Assembly (NCBI GenBank): GCA_002344965.1
Contig: DDUU01000036.1
Location: 1-64,000, forward strand
Length of the DNA stretch: 64,000 nt
Reading direction: 5' to 3'
Source: Candidatus Tepidiaquacellales bacterium UBA2330
Lineage (GTDB): Bacteria; Bacteroidota; Ignavibacteria; Tepidaquicellales; Tepidaquicellaceae
Shown: piece after piece, positions 19,036 through 27,616 of the stretch
Layout of the letters: the number at the start of each line of letters is the position of its first letter
Numbering within the stretch: the first letter of the stretch is position 1
Translations under genes and position numbers: made by a program
The notes under the pieces: generated by a model
Database searches by the model: none
The model's input: the letters and a program-made list of their open reading frames with translations, nothing else
Told to the model about the DNA's origin: nothing

Positions 19036-19747
19036 GATTTTCTGCGAATTTTCCGCCGCCCTGAATGACAACGATTCTTATTTGAGTTATCTTCTGAAGT
19101 TTACTGAAGAGAAGGATTTATTCAGTGAAATGGTTAAGAAATATCAATCGGGAATATTAAATACTAGAGAATTTTTCCATAAGCTGTATGAGCTTTCCGC
19201 TGATGTCTTTAAGAGTATACCTGCTAACGAAACTGAATTTGCTGAGTTTTCAGGTTCTTTTTTAAAGTTTGTGAATTACTGTTCTGATAATGATTTTGAA
19301 ATTAAAATATTCAGTGATTGTATTGACAGTTTCACCGAACCTTTATTAAAAAAGCATAATCTGTGTTTAAAAAGTTATTCAGGTATTTTTAAGAAAGACC
19401 TTTTATCAGGTAAGTCTGAAATATTTTATCCTTACACGGATGAATACTGCACACTTTGCAATACATGCAGAAGAAATATTCTTGTTTCACATACAAATGA
19501 TCATGAGAATGAATTATCCGTATTGATTGGCGACAGCGTTTCAGACAGCTGTGTAAGCGGATTTGCGGATATAGTCTTTGCGAAAGGAAAACTTGCGTCA
19601 TACTGCTGGAAAAATAACATTACATATTTTGAATTTAATGATTTTGAAGATATAATTAATAAAATCAGCAAACCTGAAAAAAGAAAATTTTTAAAACAAA
19701 AGAATGAAGCACGTATAAGGCGAAAGGATTTATTTCTTGGAGGATGA
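19016..19747 (+). CDS. HAD-superfamily (MtnX/PSP-like) protein with degenerate motif I
   Basis: The fold matches MtnX-like phosphatases: a cap segment rich in Phe/Lys, a Cys cluster CTLCNTC in the middle, and the late motifs IGDSVSDSC (motif IV) and ADIVFAKGKLASYC. Motif I, which should read DFDGT with the nucleophilic Asp, is CEFSAAL here: the first Asp is E11 and the second is S13. Phosphatase activity by the standard HAD mechanism is therefore doubtful. Alternatively this is a phosphate-binding or regulatory relative. The ATG at 19016 lies inside the end of smc (20-base overlap), which places motif I at the expected distance from the N-terminus. The next gene overlaps its end by 11 bases. 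Confidence 0.7.
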   Translation: MRNFRLKIFCEFSAALNDNDSYLSYLLKFTEEKDLFSEMVKKYQSGILNTREFFHKLYELSADVFKSIPANETEFAEFSGSFLKFVNYCSDNDFEIKIFSDCIDSFTEPLLKKHNLCLKSYSGIFKKDLLSGKSEIFYPYTDEYCTLCNTCRRNILVSHTNDHENELSVLIGDSVSDSCVSGFADIVFAKGKLASYCWKNNITYFEFNDFEDIINKISKPEKRKFLKQKNEARIRRKDLFLGG

Positions 19748-20384
19748 TTCTTTTAAAAATCATCCGAATTTAATAAAACATCACATGAAGGATTTAGGAA
19801 GTATATTTTTTAAATACAGAAGTTACATACCGCTGCCATTCGTATTTCTTATGCTGGTTTTTATGGAACCGACTCTGACTTCAATTATTATTGGTTTTTT
19901 TATTGCATTATCCGGAGAGCTCATTCGTATCTGGTCAGTCAGTTTTGCAGGCAGCGAAACTAGAACTACTTCAGGAGTCGGAGGGACATATCTCGTAACA
20001 CAGGGTCCGTATTCCGTTATCAGAAATCCGCTTTATGCCGGAAATATTTTAATTTATATCGGAATCGGGATAATGAGTAATGCCTTGTTTCCCTATCTGC
20101 AAATATTCGCATTTCTGTTTTTTTTATTTCAGTATCACTGCATCGTGCTTGCCGAAGAAGAATTTCTTCAGAATAAATTTACCAAAATATATTCTGATTA
20201 TAAAAAGACCGTCGGCAGATTTATTCCAAAATTCACTAAACTTCCTGACCATATAAAATCGGGACTTGAGCTTAATGTTAAAAGCGGACTAAGATCCGAG
20301 AGACGTTCTCTGCAGGCATTTCTGATAACATCCTCAATAATTATTACTTATTATCTTCTTAAAGAATGTTTCAAAGTCATTTGA
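19737..20384 (+). CDS. Isoprenylcysteine carboxyl methyltransferase/PEMT-family membrane methyltransferase
   Basis: Small integral-membrane methyltransferase-like protein (215 residues, about five hydrophobic segments). It has the C-terminal SAM-binding pattern of ICMT/phospholipid methyltransferases: GPYSVIRNPLYAGN, then an Glu-Glu pair in VLAEEEFLQNKF and YSDYKKTVGRFIPK. Substrate unknown (lipid, thiol or small molecule). The start is uncertain: TTG 19737 overlaps the preceding gene by 11 bases, while ATG 19785 (KDLGSIFFKY) is an alternative. It converges with the xer gene, 12 bases between stops. Confidence 0.8.
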   Translation: MEDDSFKNHPNLIKHHMKDLGSIFFKYRSYIPLPFVFLMLVFMEPTLTSIIIGFFIALSGELIRIWSVSFAGSETRTTSGVGGTYLVTQGPYSVIRNPLYAGNILIYIGIGIMSNALFPYLQIFAFLFFLFQYHCIVLAEEEFLQNKFTKIYSDYKKTVGRFIPKFTKLPDHIKSGLELNVKSGLRSERRSLQAFLITSSIIITYYLLKECFKVI

Positions 20385-20396
20385 ACAAAATTAAAA

Positions 20397-21320
20397 TCAG
20401 GATCTGGGGTGAGACTGTTTATAAACTTTTTTAAGACGTTCAGGAGTGATATGAGTGTACACCTGAGTCGTGGAAAGACTTTCATGACCGAGCAGATCCT
20501 TAACCGCTCTGATGTCAGCTCCGTTGTCAAGAAGATGCGTTGCAAATGAATGCCTAAGGACGTGTGGAGATCTTTTGCTGCTTTGAGTAACAAGAGACAG
20601 ATTCTTTTTTATCATTCTGTTTACTTTTACAGGATATAGTTTCTTACCCGTATTGTCCACAAATAAATTGTCAATTCCGTTTACATTACAAATATCCCTT
20701 ATCTGAATATAATTTTTTAATGACTTCTCAGCTTCACTTCCAAAAGGGACAATTCTTTCCTTTGAACCTTTACCTTTTACTTTAATGGTTCTGCTGTTAA
20801 GATCCAAATTATTTATTTTCAGATTGATCAGCTCGGACAGACGAATTCCCGTACTGTAAAATAATTCAATGATAGCTTTGTCAAGAATACTGATTTCAGA
20901 TAAATATTTTTCACCGAGAAGTTTACTTAATTCACTTTCAGTGAGTACTGAAGGCAGCTTTTTATTAAGCTTGGGAAAAATCAGAGATGATGAAAAATTT
21001 TTGGAGATATATTTGTTTTTATAAAGAAATTTATAAAATGATTTAATTACGGAGATCTTTCTTGATATAGTCTTTTTCGAATATTTGCCTTCTCTTTTAA
21101 AAGGATCTGACAGCTCTGCAATAAAAGTTTTCAGAAATACAAGATCAAGCTTATCATTTACGTGATCTATATCCGTATTTATAGCTCCGGATTTTTCAGC
21201 ATACTCAAACAACTGTCTGAGATCATTTTCATATGATATGACGGTATTTTCCGAATAGTTTCTGCTGAATTTTAAATAGTTCAGAAATTCTTTTAAATGT
21301 TCATCTGAAGATTTATTCAT
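20397..21320 (-). CDS. xerD: Tyrosine recombinase XerC/XerD family
   Basis: Site-specific recombinase for chromosome dimer resolution at dif. The 307 residues have an N-terminal SAM-like DNA-binding domain (about 1-100) and the catalytic domain with R160 (STGIRLSEL), K184, H253 and R256 (HVLRHSF), H279 (LLGHESLSTTQ) and nucleophile Y288, so all six catalytic positions are intact. Length and the topA-linked position fit a housekeeping Xer rather than a phage integrase. XerC versus XerD cannot be told from one copy; the symbol is provisional. It ends the unknown-ybeY-smg-topA-xer cluster, 25 bases after topA. Confidence 0.88.
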   Translation of the reverse strand: MNKSSDEHLKEFLNYLKFSRNYSENTVISYENDLRQLFEYAEKSGAINTDIDHVNDKLDLVFLKTFIAELSDPFKREGKYSKKTISRKISVIKSFYKFLYKNKYISKNFSSSLIFPKLNKKLPSVLTESELSKLLGEKYLSEISILDKAIIELFYSTGIRLSELINLKINNLDLNSRTIKVKGKGSKERIVPFGSEAEKSLKNYIQIRDICNVNGIDNLFVDNTGKKLYPVKVNRMIKKNLSLVTQSSKRSPHVLRHSFATHLLDNGADIRAVKDLLGHESLSTTQVYTHITPERLKKVYKQSHPRS

Positions 21321-21345
21321 AATAATTTGATTTAATTATCTGAAT

Positions 21346-23694
21346 CTATTCTTTTTCCGAAAGCTCATTTTCGTTTACAGTCTGATCTTCAGTTCTGCTT
21401 TTACATTCAGGACATTCCAGATAGTCTCCGTCTTTTTTTGATGATTTCTTCAGCAGATAATTATTCCCGCAGTTTGAGCAGGTCTGAATCACAGGCAGAG
21501 TATTTGCAATAAAATCACAGTCAGGATACTTTGTACATCCGTAAAAAAATCTGCCGCCTTTTGATTTTCTGTTTAGGATCTCACCTTTTCCGCACTTTGG
21601 ACATTCGATACCCAAAGTAACCGGTTTAATCCCCTTGCACTTTGGATAGTTAGTGCATCCGTAAAATTTTCCGTACTTACCTACTTTAATAGTCATCGGA
21701 CTATTGCAGATATCGCAGATTACATCTTTCGCCATTTCAAGATCCTTTTCAGTCGGCATCTCAAGCGGTAATGCGCCTTTGCATTTTGGAAATCTTTCAC
21801 AGGATAGAAACTGTCCGTTACGGCTCCATTTCTTTTCCAGCTTGGCTCCTGTTTCTTTTCCGCATTCGGGACATTCGGTTTCTGTCTTTTCCACAAGTCC
21901 TTTTTTAATCTGAGCAGCTACAGAATCAGCTTCAGTCAGATCAGTATTGAAAGGATTATAAAAATCTTCCATTACTTTCAGATATGTGCTCTTGCCGCTT
22001 GCAATAGTATCTAACTCAGTTTCCATCTGTGCTGTGAAGTTTGCATTTATGACATCTCTGAAATGTTCCGAAAGTATCTTATTAACCGCTTTGCCTAAAC
22101 TGGTTGCATATAATTTTTTCTCCTTCAGTTCTACATACATTCTGTTTATAACAGTTGATACAATAGCAGCAAAAGTACTGGGTCTTCCGATACCAAGTTT
22201 ATCAAGCTGTTTTATAAGACTGCTCTCAGTATATCTCGGCGGGGGATTAGTATAATGCTGTTCCTGATTTAAACTTACAGCTTTCACAAAATCATTAAGA
22301 TTAAGGTCGGCAGGGATCAAAGTAATATCATCCTCGCTTTCAGCGCTGCCAGGTTTGTCTGTATTATCTTCAGAATTATCTTCGTAAACTTTAAGAAATC
22401 CGCTGAACTTCAGCACACTTCCGGTCGCCTTGAAAAGATATTTGTTTTTACTGCCTCTCGGAGACATTGCCGTGATTATGACCGTCTTCTGATCAAGAAC
22501 AGCCTGCGACATCTGTGAAGCGACAAATCTTTTCCAGATAAGATCATACAATGAATAAAGATCTTTACCCAGTTTTTTCATATCCTCTGGTTTCCGGTTT
22601 ACGTCTGTCGGTCTTATAGCTTCATGCGCGTCCTGAGCATTTTTCTTTTTTGATTTGAATTCTTTCGGCTGATCAGGCAGATATTCTTTACCGTAGTTTT
22701 CACCAATAAAACCTCTTGCCGAATCTACAGCTTCATTGCTTACTCTGGTAGAATCCGTTCTCATATAAGTTATCAGTCCTACCAGTCCTTCTTCCTTATT
22801 TCCTTCAATACCTTCATACAGTTTCTGTGCGAGCATCATTGTTTTTTTCGGTGAGAATCCAAGTCTGGAAGAAGCGGTCTGCTGCAGCACGCTTGTAGTA
22901 AACGGAGCCGGAGCATTTCTTCTGACTTCCTTTACCTGTATATCCGTGATCTTATATTTATTTTCCCGAAGATCCTGCATTATTTTATAAGCCTGATCTA
23001 TGTTTTCAATACATGGTTTTTCACCGTCAAATTTCAGCGTGTCATTATTGATCTTAAATAATTTCGCTCTGAAAGGTTTTGATTTTCCGGATGGCTTAGA
23101 AAACAATCCGTCTATTGACCAGTATTCCTTCGGTTTGAAATTATCAATCTCTTCTTCTCTTTCGCAGATTATTCTCAGTGCGACTGACTGCACCCTGCCT
23201 GCAGAAAGGCCGAAATAAAAAGTCTTCCATAAAAAAGGACTAACTTTGTAACCGAGTATTCTGTCCATCACTCTCCTCGCTACCTGAGCGGATACAAGAT
23301 TTTCATCTATTTTCCTGCCGCTGCTCATAGCTTTTTCAATACCTGTCTTTGTAATTTCATTAAACAATACTCTTTGGATCTTATCCTTTTTTGTTACTAT
23401 CTCATCAGCTATGTCAGATGCAATTGCTTCTCCTTCACGGTCAGGATCTGTAGCTATATATACTTTATCCGAGGAAGAAGCGATTTTTTTTAAATTCTTA
23501 ATTACATTCTCCTTACCGGGGATAACGCCGAATGTAGCCGTGAAATTATTCTCGATATCCACATTCATTTTACTTTTGGGCAGGTCTTTAATATGACCTA
23601 CTGTAGCTTCCACTATAAAATCTTTACCAAGATATTTATTTATTGTTTTCGCTTTGGACGGTGATTCTACTATTACTAAAGATTTTTTTTTCAA
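21346..23694 (-). CDS. topA: DNA topoisomerase I (type IA)
   Basis: Relaxes negative supercoils by single-strand passage. The 782 residues start with the Toprim domain (SPSKAKTINKYLG; acidic DPDREGE at 83-89), followed by the central toroid with active-site Y310 in LITYMRTDSTRVS. The C-terminus has four zinc-ribbon-like CxxC...CxxC modules (CPECG, CDICN, CPKCG, CSNCG), as is usual for bacterial TopA. The start is TTG 23694, which keeps the KKSLVIVESPSKA opening. It lies 25 bases after smg and 25 before xer, so it is within one transcriptional unit. Confidence 0.96.
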   Translation of the reverse strand: MKKKSLVIVESPSKAKTINKYLGKDFIVEATVGHIKDLPKSKMNVDIENNFTATFGVIPGKENVIKNLKKIASSSDKVYIATDPDREGEAIASDIADEIVTKKDKIQRVLFNEITKTGIEKAMSSGRKIDENLVSAQVARRVMDRILGYKVSPFLWKTFYFGLSAGRVQSVALRIICEREEEIDNFKPKEYWSIDGLFSKPSGKSKPFRAKLFKINNDTLKFDGEKPCIENIDQAYKIMQDLRENKYKITDIQVKEVRRNAPAPFTTSVLQQTASSRLGFSPKKTMMLAQKLYEGIEGNKEEGLVGLITYMRTDSTRVSNEAVDSARGFIGENYGKEYLPDQPKEFKSKKKNAQDAHEAIRPTDVNRKPEDMKKLGKDLYSLYDLIWKRFVASQMSQAVLDQKTVIITAMSPRGSKNKYLFKATGSVLKFSGFLKVYEDNSEDNTDKPGSAESEDDITLIPADLNLNDFVKAVSLNQEQHYTNPPPRYTESSLIKQLDKLGIGRPSTFAAIVSTVINRMYVELKEKKLYATSLGKAVNKILSEHFRDVINANFTAQMETELDTIASGKSTYLKVMEDFYNPFNTDLTEADSVAAQIKKGLVEKTETECPECGKETGAKLEKKWSRNGQFLSCERFPKCKGALPLEMPTEKDLEMAKDVICDICNSPMTIKVGKYGKFYGCTNYPKCKGIKPVTLGIECPKCGKGEILNRKSKGGRFFYGCTKYPDCDFIANTLPVIQTCSNCGNNYLLKKSSKKDGDYLECPECKSRTEDQTVNENELSEKE

Positions 23695-23719
23695 TTAGTT
23701 AAATTCTGTTATTCTAAAA

Positions 23720-24202
23720 TCAGTTTATGGTGTCATTGTTCTGGAGGATGAGTCTGTTAATTTTGTTATCCGGATCATCCGAAAGGAAAACCATTGATGA
23801 TGCTATCATTTTTATTTCATCAATGCCTATATCCTTGTATCCTGCTGAAATAAGTTTATCAATAATAGATTCCTCATCAAGTTCAGAGATTATACCCAGT
23901 TCTTTGAGCTGAATAAGATATCCCAGAGCTTCCCTGGTAAATAAATTTTTCTCAAATCTATGATATACTCTGTGAGAACTTGCAGCACCTGGTGCCTTAA
24001 AGGATTTTAATTTTTTATCTTTTTCGTTATAAATAAGTTCGCTGCTTTCGATTTTGGAGAAAATCCATGCAAACGCAGTGTTAATTTCCGCTCTCGTATA
24101 TCCCTCGCTTGTATATTTATTTATGTCAATCTCATTGAATTCTTTTTTCTCCTGCATTTCGTTGAGAATGTTTACAATTAGTTCAAATATTTTTTCCTGC
24201 AT
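23720..24202 (-). CDS. smg: Smg/DUF494 family protein
   Basis: The 160-residue product matches Smg/DUF494: an N-terminal helical region (MQEKIFELIVNILNEM), the NTAFAWIFSKIE segment, and the conserved NLFTREALGYLIQLKELGIIS followed by an IDKLISAG helix. The function is unknown, but smg genes are classically near topA, as here. It overlaps the end of ybeY by 20 bases. Confidence 0.8.
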   Translation of the reverse strand: MQEKIFELIVNILNEMQEKKEFNEIDINKYTSEGYTRAEINTAFAWIFSKIESSELIYNEKDKKLKSFKAPGAASSHRVYHRFEKNLFTREALGYLIQLKELGIISELDEESIIDKLISAGYKDIGIDEIKMIASSMVFLSDDPDNKINRLILQNNDTIN

Positions 24203-24632
24203 TAATGCTTTTGTTTAAATAATAATCTTCTTTTTTTCTGATAATTTTCTTTTCTGAAAAATTTGTATCATTATATCCGCACAGGTGAAGCAATCCGTGC
24301 ACAACTACTCTGTTAAGTTCGTTCCTGAAATCAGTTTTAAAATATTCCGAATTACTTTTCACAGTATCAAGTGATATCAGCAGCTCCCCTTCCGTAATAC
24401 CCGATTCATCCTCATCAAAAAATGTAAGAATGTCCGTTTCATAATCATGCCCTAAATATTTCCTGTTGATCTTTCTTATAAATTTATCTTCGCAAAAAAT
24501 ATAATTTATATTTTCCGGATTAAATTTTTCTTCTTTTGAAACCAACGCTGTAAGTTCTTTAATTCCTTTATTTATTTTTCTTTTTTCCGTTACGGAAATT
24601 TTTTCTGTGTTGTATATAAAATTAATCTTCAA
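24183..24632 (-). CDS. ybeY: Endoribonuclease/rRNA maturation factor YbeY
   Basis: Metal-dependent RNase involved in 16S rRNA 3' end maturation and ribosome quality control. The 149-residue product carries VVVHGLLHLCGYND with H112 and H116. The third position, His in most bacteria, is D122 here. The same HGxLHLCGYxD form is what I know from Bacteroidetes YbeY, so I treat it as a lineage variant, not loss of function. The conserved upstream TDILTF motif is also present. It overlaps smg and lies 26 bases after an unknown gene. Confidence 0.9.
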   Translation of the reverse strand: MKINFIYNTEKISVTEKRKINKGIKELTALVSKEEKFNPENINYIFCEDKFIRKINRKYLGHDYETDILTFFDEDESGITEGELLISLDTVKSNSEYFKTDFRNELNRVVVHGLLHLCGYNDTNFSEKKIIRKKEDYYLNKSINAGKNI

Positions 24633-24658
24633 AATCTTGCTTAGATTTAACTCAATTT

Positions 24659-25078
24659 TCAGATCAAGGTTTCTGATACTGACAGGGCTATTGCAGCCAG
24701 GAGTTTTTCGGAATTCAGTTCGGAAAAATCAGTCTTCAGTGTTTTCCTGTCAATGTTTGAATATAAAGAGCAGTCACCTGACTTGGAAATTATTAATCCT
24801 GAGATCTGATCATCTGTTTCGGAAATAAATATAACTTCTTCCAGCATATCACTGATGATCATATTACTGCATGACTGGAGCTGAAGATGTGTATTGTTTG
24901 TATAAACCGATATAAGATATATATTCCCGTCCTCGGGATATATATCAAGACATATATTCGAATTTATATTTTTATGTGAAATATTTAAAGTGTATGAATT
25001 TTCGGATTTAATAAGCTTTTCAGAAAACAATCCTTCTATTTTACCGATTATCTCTTCGCTCAGCTGATTATTTTTCAA
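24659..25078 (-). CDS. Uncharacterised 139-aa protein upstream of ybeY
   Basis: No family recognised. No signal peptide or membrane helix. The product is a small mixed alpha/beta protein with hydrophobic strands (ICLDIYPEDGNIYLISVYT, GLIISKSGDCSLYS) and a C-terminal helix (KLLAAIALSVSETL). The start is TTG 25078. It is 26 bases upstream of ybeY on the same strand and is likely the first gene of that cluster. It has no C-terminal di-glycine, so it is not an obvious ubiquitin-like partner for the E2 gene nearby. Confidence 0.55.
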   Translation of the reverse strand: MKNNQLSEEIIGKIEGLFSEKLIKSENSYTLNISHKNINSNICLDIYPEDGNIYLISVYTNNTHLQLQSCSNMIISDMLEEVIFISETDDQISGLIISKSGDCSLYSNIDRKTLKTDFSELNSEKLLAAIALSVSETLI

Positions 25079-25252
25079 TTTTCTTAGAATTAATTTATTT
25101 TGCTATAACAGAACTTTTCAGTATCAGGCATTAATAATCTCTGGTTTTTAAATTCGATCTGAAAATTTGCATATAAAAATATAGATATAATATAACTTTG
25201 TCAATTGATAATATCTCAGCATTATTTACGGGAATTTTATGATTAATAAAAC

Positions 25253-25777
25253 TTAAATTCTCTTTACCGCTGAATTTTTATACTTTACTGCATTTTCCGT
25301 ATAATGCAGTGCGCTCTGTGTAATCTTTTTAATTTCTTCATCAGAAATATCCCTTATTATCTTAGCGGGAATTCCTGCAGCCAATACTCCTTCAGGAATT
25401 TCAAATCCTTCCTTAACTACAGAACCGGCAGCGACTATCGAATTTGAATTTACAACAGCGTCATCAAGTATTACTGATCCCATTCCCACCAGTACATTGT
25501 CTTTGATTATGCAGCCATGCACTATTGAATTATGTCCGACTGTTACATCTTTACCGATAATAACTTCTGATCTGCCTCCTGATGTATGTAAAATGCTTCC
25601 GTCCTGAATGTTTGTTCTTTCATTTACAAATATTCTGTTTACATCACCTCTCAGTACGCAGTTAAACCACACGCTAACTTCATTCCTTAAAATGACATCG
25701 CCTATAACTGTTGCATTAAAGGCAATGAAAACACTCTGGTCTATTTCAGGGAAAATTTTTTCGAAAGGAATGATCAA
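25253..25777 (-). CDS. Gamma-carbonic-anhydrase-like hexapeptide-repeat protein
   Basis: Left-handed beta-helix protein of 174 residues with hexapeptide repeats from about residue 15 to 150. The three zinc-ligand positions are H64 (ILHTSGG), H82 and H87 (VGHNSIVHGC), as in gamma-class carbonic anhydrase homologues (YrdA/PaaY/CaiE group). Carbonic anhydrase activity in this subgroup is variable, so I call the family only. The start is TTG 25777. It is 46 bases downstream of the E2-like gene on the same strand. Confidence 0.88.
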   Translation of the reverse strand: MIIPFEKIFPEIDQSVFIAFNATVIGDVILRNEVSVWFNCVLRGDVNRIFVNERTNIQDGSILHTSGGRSEVIIGKDVTVGHNSIVHGCIIKDNVLVGMGSVILDDAVVNSNSIVAAGSVVKEGFEIPEGVLAAGIPAKIIRDISDEEIKKITQSALHYTENAVKYKNSAVKRI

Positions 25778-25823
25778 ATTTTAGCGTAAATTTTTTTTAG
25801 TCGTAAGTTAATAGAAATATATT

Positions 25824-26360
25824 TTAAACCTGATCGTGCGAATTTTCGTTATCCGGAAAATGAATTTCTACTTCACCCTGCCGCAGGTTCACATTATCAA
25901 TTGGGAAAACTTCAGAATTTTCTTTTGCCCATTTTGCAGCAATACCGTTTAAAGGACTGGTTACGTTGTAAGTTTTATAAGTAATCATTTCACCGATCTG
26001 ATAAATAATATCAACAAGGGTTTCACCTGAAGCCCAGTAATCTCCAATGCAGATATCATTTGGCGAAGCCATTCTGAAATTTGGATGAAAAATCTTCGAC
26101 AAAATATAACTCTGCGGCTTTAACCGCGGATAATCTGCATGAAGATAGATTTCTATAATGTGTTCCGTTACAATTTCAAGTTCTTTCCGGTCCGGAGAAT
26201 TTTCAGTTAATTTTAAACCTCTGACATTGCTGAATTTTACAACATACCTGTCAGGCGGCAAAGACTCCGGATCAAATTCAAAACTGATAAAAGGATGATT
26301 CGAAAATTCCTCTTTCATTTTTCTGAAATCTGAAACCAACCTTCTCTGCCTGGGGCTCAT
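25824..26360 (-). CDS. Ubiquitin-conjugating enzyme (E2)-like protein
   Basis: A 178-residue bacterial E2-like protein. It shows the E2 core in order: an N-terminal helix (SPRQRRLVSDFRKM), strands, the YPRLKPQ segment matching the E2 YP...P turn, the diagnostic HPN tripeptide at 92-94 (KIFHPNF), and C104 in NDICIGDYW at the position of the catalytic thioester cysteine, ten residues after the HPN Asn. Downstream YNVTSPLNGIAAKW matches the E2 NPxxPLN helix start. All of this suggests a real transthiolation site, not an inactive RWD-like fold. E2-like proteins with neighbouring JAMM peptidases are known from prokaryotic ubiquitin-like systems. The JAMM gene is 31 bases upstream, the gamma-carbonic-anhydrase-like gene 46 bases downstream. 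No E1-like gene or modifier with a GG end lies in the window. Confidence 0.82.
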   Translation of the reverse strand: MSPRQRRLVSDFRKMKEEFSNHPFISFEFDPESLPPDRYVVKFSNVRGLKLTENSPDRKELEIVTEHIIEIYLHADYPRLKPQSYILSKIFHPNFRMASPNDICIGDYWASGETLVDIIYQIGEMITYKTYNVTSPLNGIAAKWAKENSEVFPIDNVNLRQGEVEIHFPDNENSHDQV

Positions 26361-26390
26361 TTAATTTATTCTTTTATTATCAATTTTTTT

Positions 26391-27554
26391 TTATTCAATC
26401 TTATCAGGTATTTTCAAAATCTGCCCGATCTTTATATCAGATTTGCTTTTGAGATTATTAATTTTCATAATCAGATCTATTCCCGCTCTGCTTTTGTATT
26501 GCGTCATGGAAATTTTTTCTAAAGTATCACCGCTTTTAACAGTGTATTGTTTTGTGTTCTCTGCCGGAATATCTTTAACTGTATTGTCAGTCTTTTTTTC
26601 ACTTTCGGAATTTCCCGTTGAACTCTGTTCACTTTTTCCGGTACTTTCCGAAATAATTTCTTTCACAGGTTCAGACTTTGGGATTTCATTTTTCACAGGA
26701 GATTTTGTCCTGAGCTCTGTGTCCAGAATATAGCTGTTCAGTCTATCATTAAGCTTCTTTGTATCTTCTTTAATATATGAAAGATCTCTCTGATAATCTT
26801 CTTTGATCGCAGAAAGTTTATTTATTTCATAAAAATTATAGATCATCAGAAGAAGAATCAGAAGTATCAGTAGATTAAGTATGACTAAAGCTTTATTGTT
26901 CAATTCAATTTTATATTTTCTTTTATCAAGTTCGGTTTTATTTTCGATCGGTTTAAGAAGGTCGTCAGAAGGATTAAGTTTTATAAGTTCATTAAACTCT
27001 GCCTCATTATAATCAAAGACAAAAAATCCTTCTGACTTTTCCACTTTATCATTATCCCAGACAAAAAATCCTCTGTCTTTAATCGTCGGATCAAAAACAT
27101 AAGCCACCATATATTCCAGATTAAAAAAATTTTCATGTATAAAGAGATCGTAATTTGAAAGAAAAACAGTATGACCGGGATGTGAGTGATACCATCCCAG
27201 TATTTTACTTCCCGGGAAATCTCGTTCCATGATTTCATTAATATAATCCCATGTTTCATGAGTAAAGGTAAGTCTTGACAATGAAGAATTGCTGTGCTTT
27301 GCAATGATAAGATCATTTATAGTAATAAATTTCTTATTATTACTGTTAATACAGATCTCGCCCACCATTACTCCGCCCAGTTCATTATTGACATCACTTA
27401 ATAAGTGATCCTCAATTCTTTTCAGAGTTTCCTGTTTTATAAAAATTCTGTATTCAGAATCAGGTTCACCGCTCCCTAAAAAGTAATGATTTTCCGGAAA
27501 TTCACAGTTTTTTAATACAAAATTCCCGGAGGAATCCTCGATATCAATATTCAT
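26391..27554 (-). CDS. JAMM/Mov34 metalloprotease with transmembrane segment and LysM domain
   Basis: The 387 residues form three parts. An N-terminal JAB1/MPN domain (about 35-185) has the full JAMM zinc-site set: E58 (ELGGVMVG), H123 and H125 (HSHPGH), S133 and D136 (LSNYD), so peptidase/deconjugase activity is expected. A single membrane helix at about 222-241 follows, preceded by basic residues (KTELDKRKYK), which predicts the JAMM domain in the cytoplasm. A coiled coil and a charged Ser/Glu/Lys-rich linker lead to a LysM domain (337-384; YTVKSGDTLEKIS), predicted in the periplasm and able to bind peptidoglycan. The gene begins 62 bases after the BtuG-like gene and ends 30 bases before the E2-like gene. 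Confidence 0.85.
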   Translation of the reverse strand: MNIDIEDSSGNFVLKNCEFPENHYFLGSGEPDSEYRIFIKQETLKRIEDHLLSDVNNELGGVMVGEICINSNNKKFITINDLIIAKHSNSSLSRLTFTHETWDYINEIMERDFPGSKILGWYHSHPGHTVFLSNYDLFIHENFFNLEYMVAYVFDPTIKDRGFFVWDNDKVEKSEGFFVFDYNEAEFNELIKLNPSDDLLKPIENKTELDKRKYKIELNNKALVILNLLILLILLLMIYNFYEINKLSAIKEDYQRDLSYIKEDTKKLNDRLNSYILDTELRTKSPVKNEIPKSEPVKEIISESTGKSEQSSTGNSESEKKTDNTVKDIPAENTKQYTVKSGDTLEKISMTQYKSRAGIDLIMKINNLKSKSDIKIGQILKIPDKIE

Positions 27555-27616
27555 ACACTTAATTGGTATTTCACAATATAAGAAATGTATGAAAAATTAT
27601 AAATATTAATATTGGA

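Noticed and set aside
20397..21320. Phage or integron integrase marking a mobile element
   Set aside because: Size, motifs and topA-linked position match a housekeeping Xer recombinase; no flanking repeats or phage genes are seen.
24183..24632. Inactive YbeY because the third zinc-ligand His is Asp (D122)
   Set aside because: I know the same HGxLHLCGYxD form from Bacteroidetes YbeY, so it is likely a lineage variant.
24659..25078. Small protein as the ubiquitin-like modifier of the E2 system
   Set aside because: No C-terminal GG and no beta-grasp pattern; its neighbours are rRNA and topology genes.
25824..27554. Type II CBASS-like system (E1-E2 fusion plus JAMM protease)
   Set aside because: The E2 stands alone with no E1 domain, and no CD-NTase or effector gene is near.
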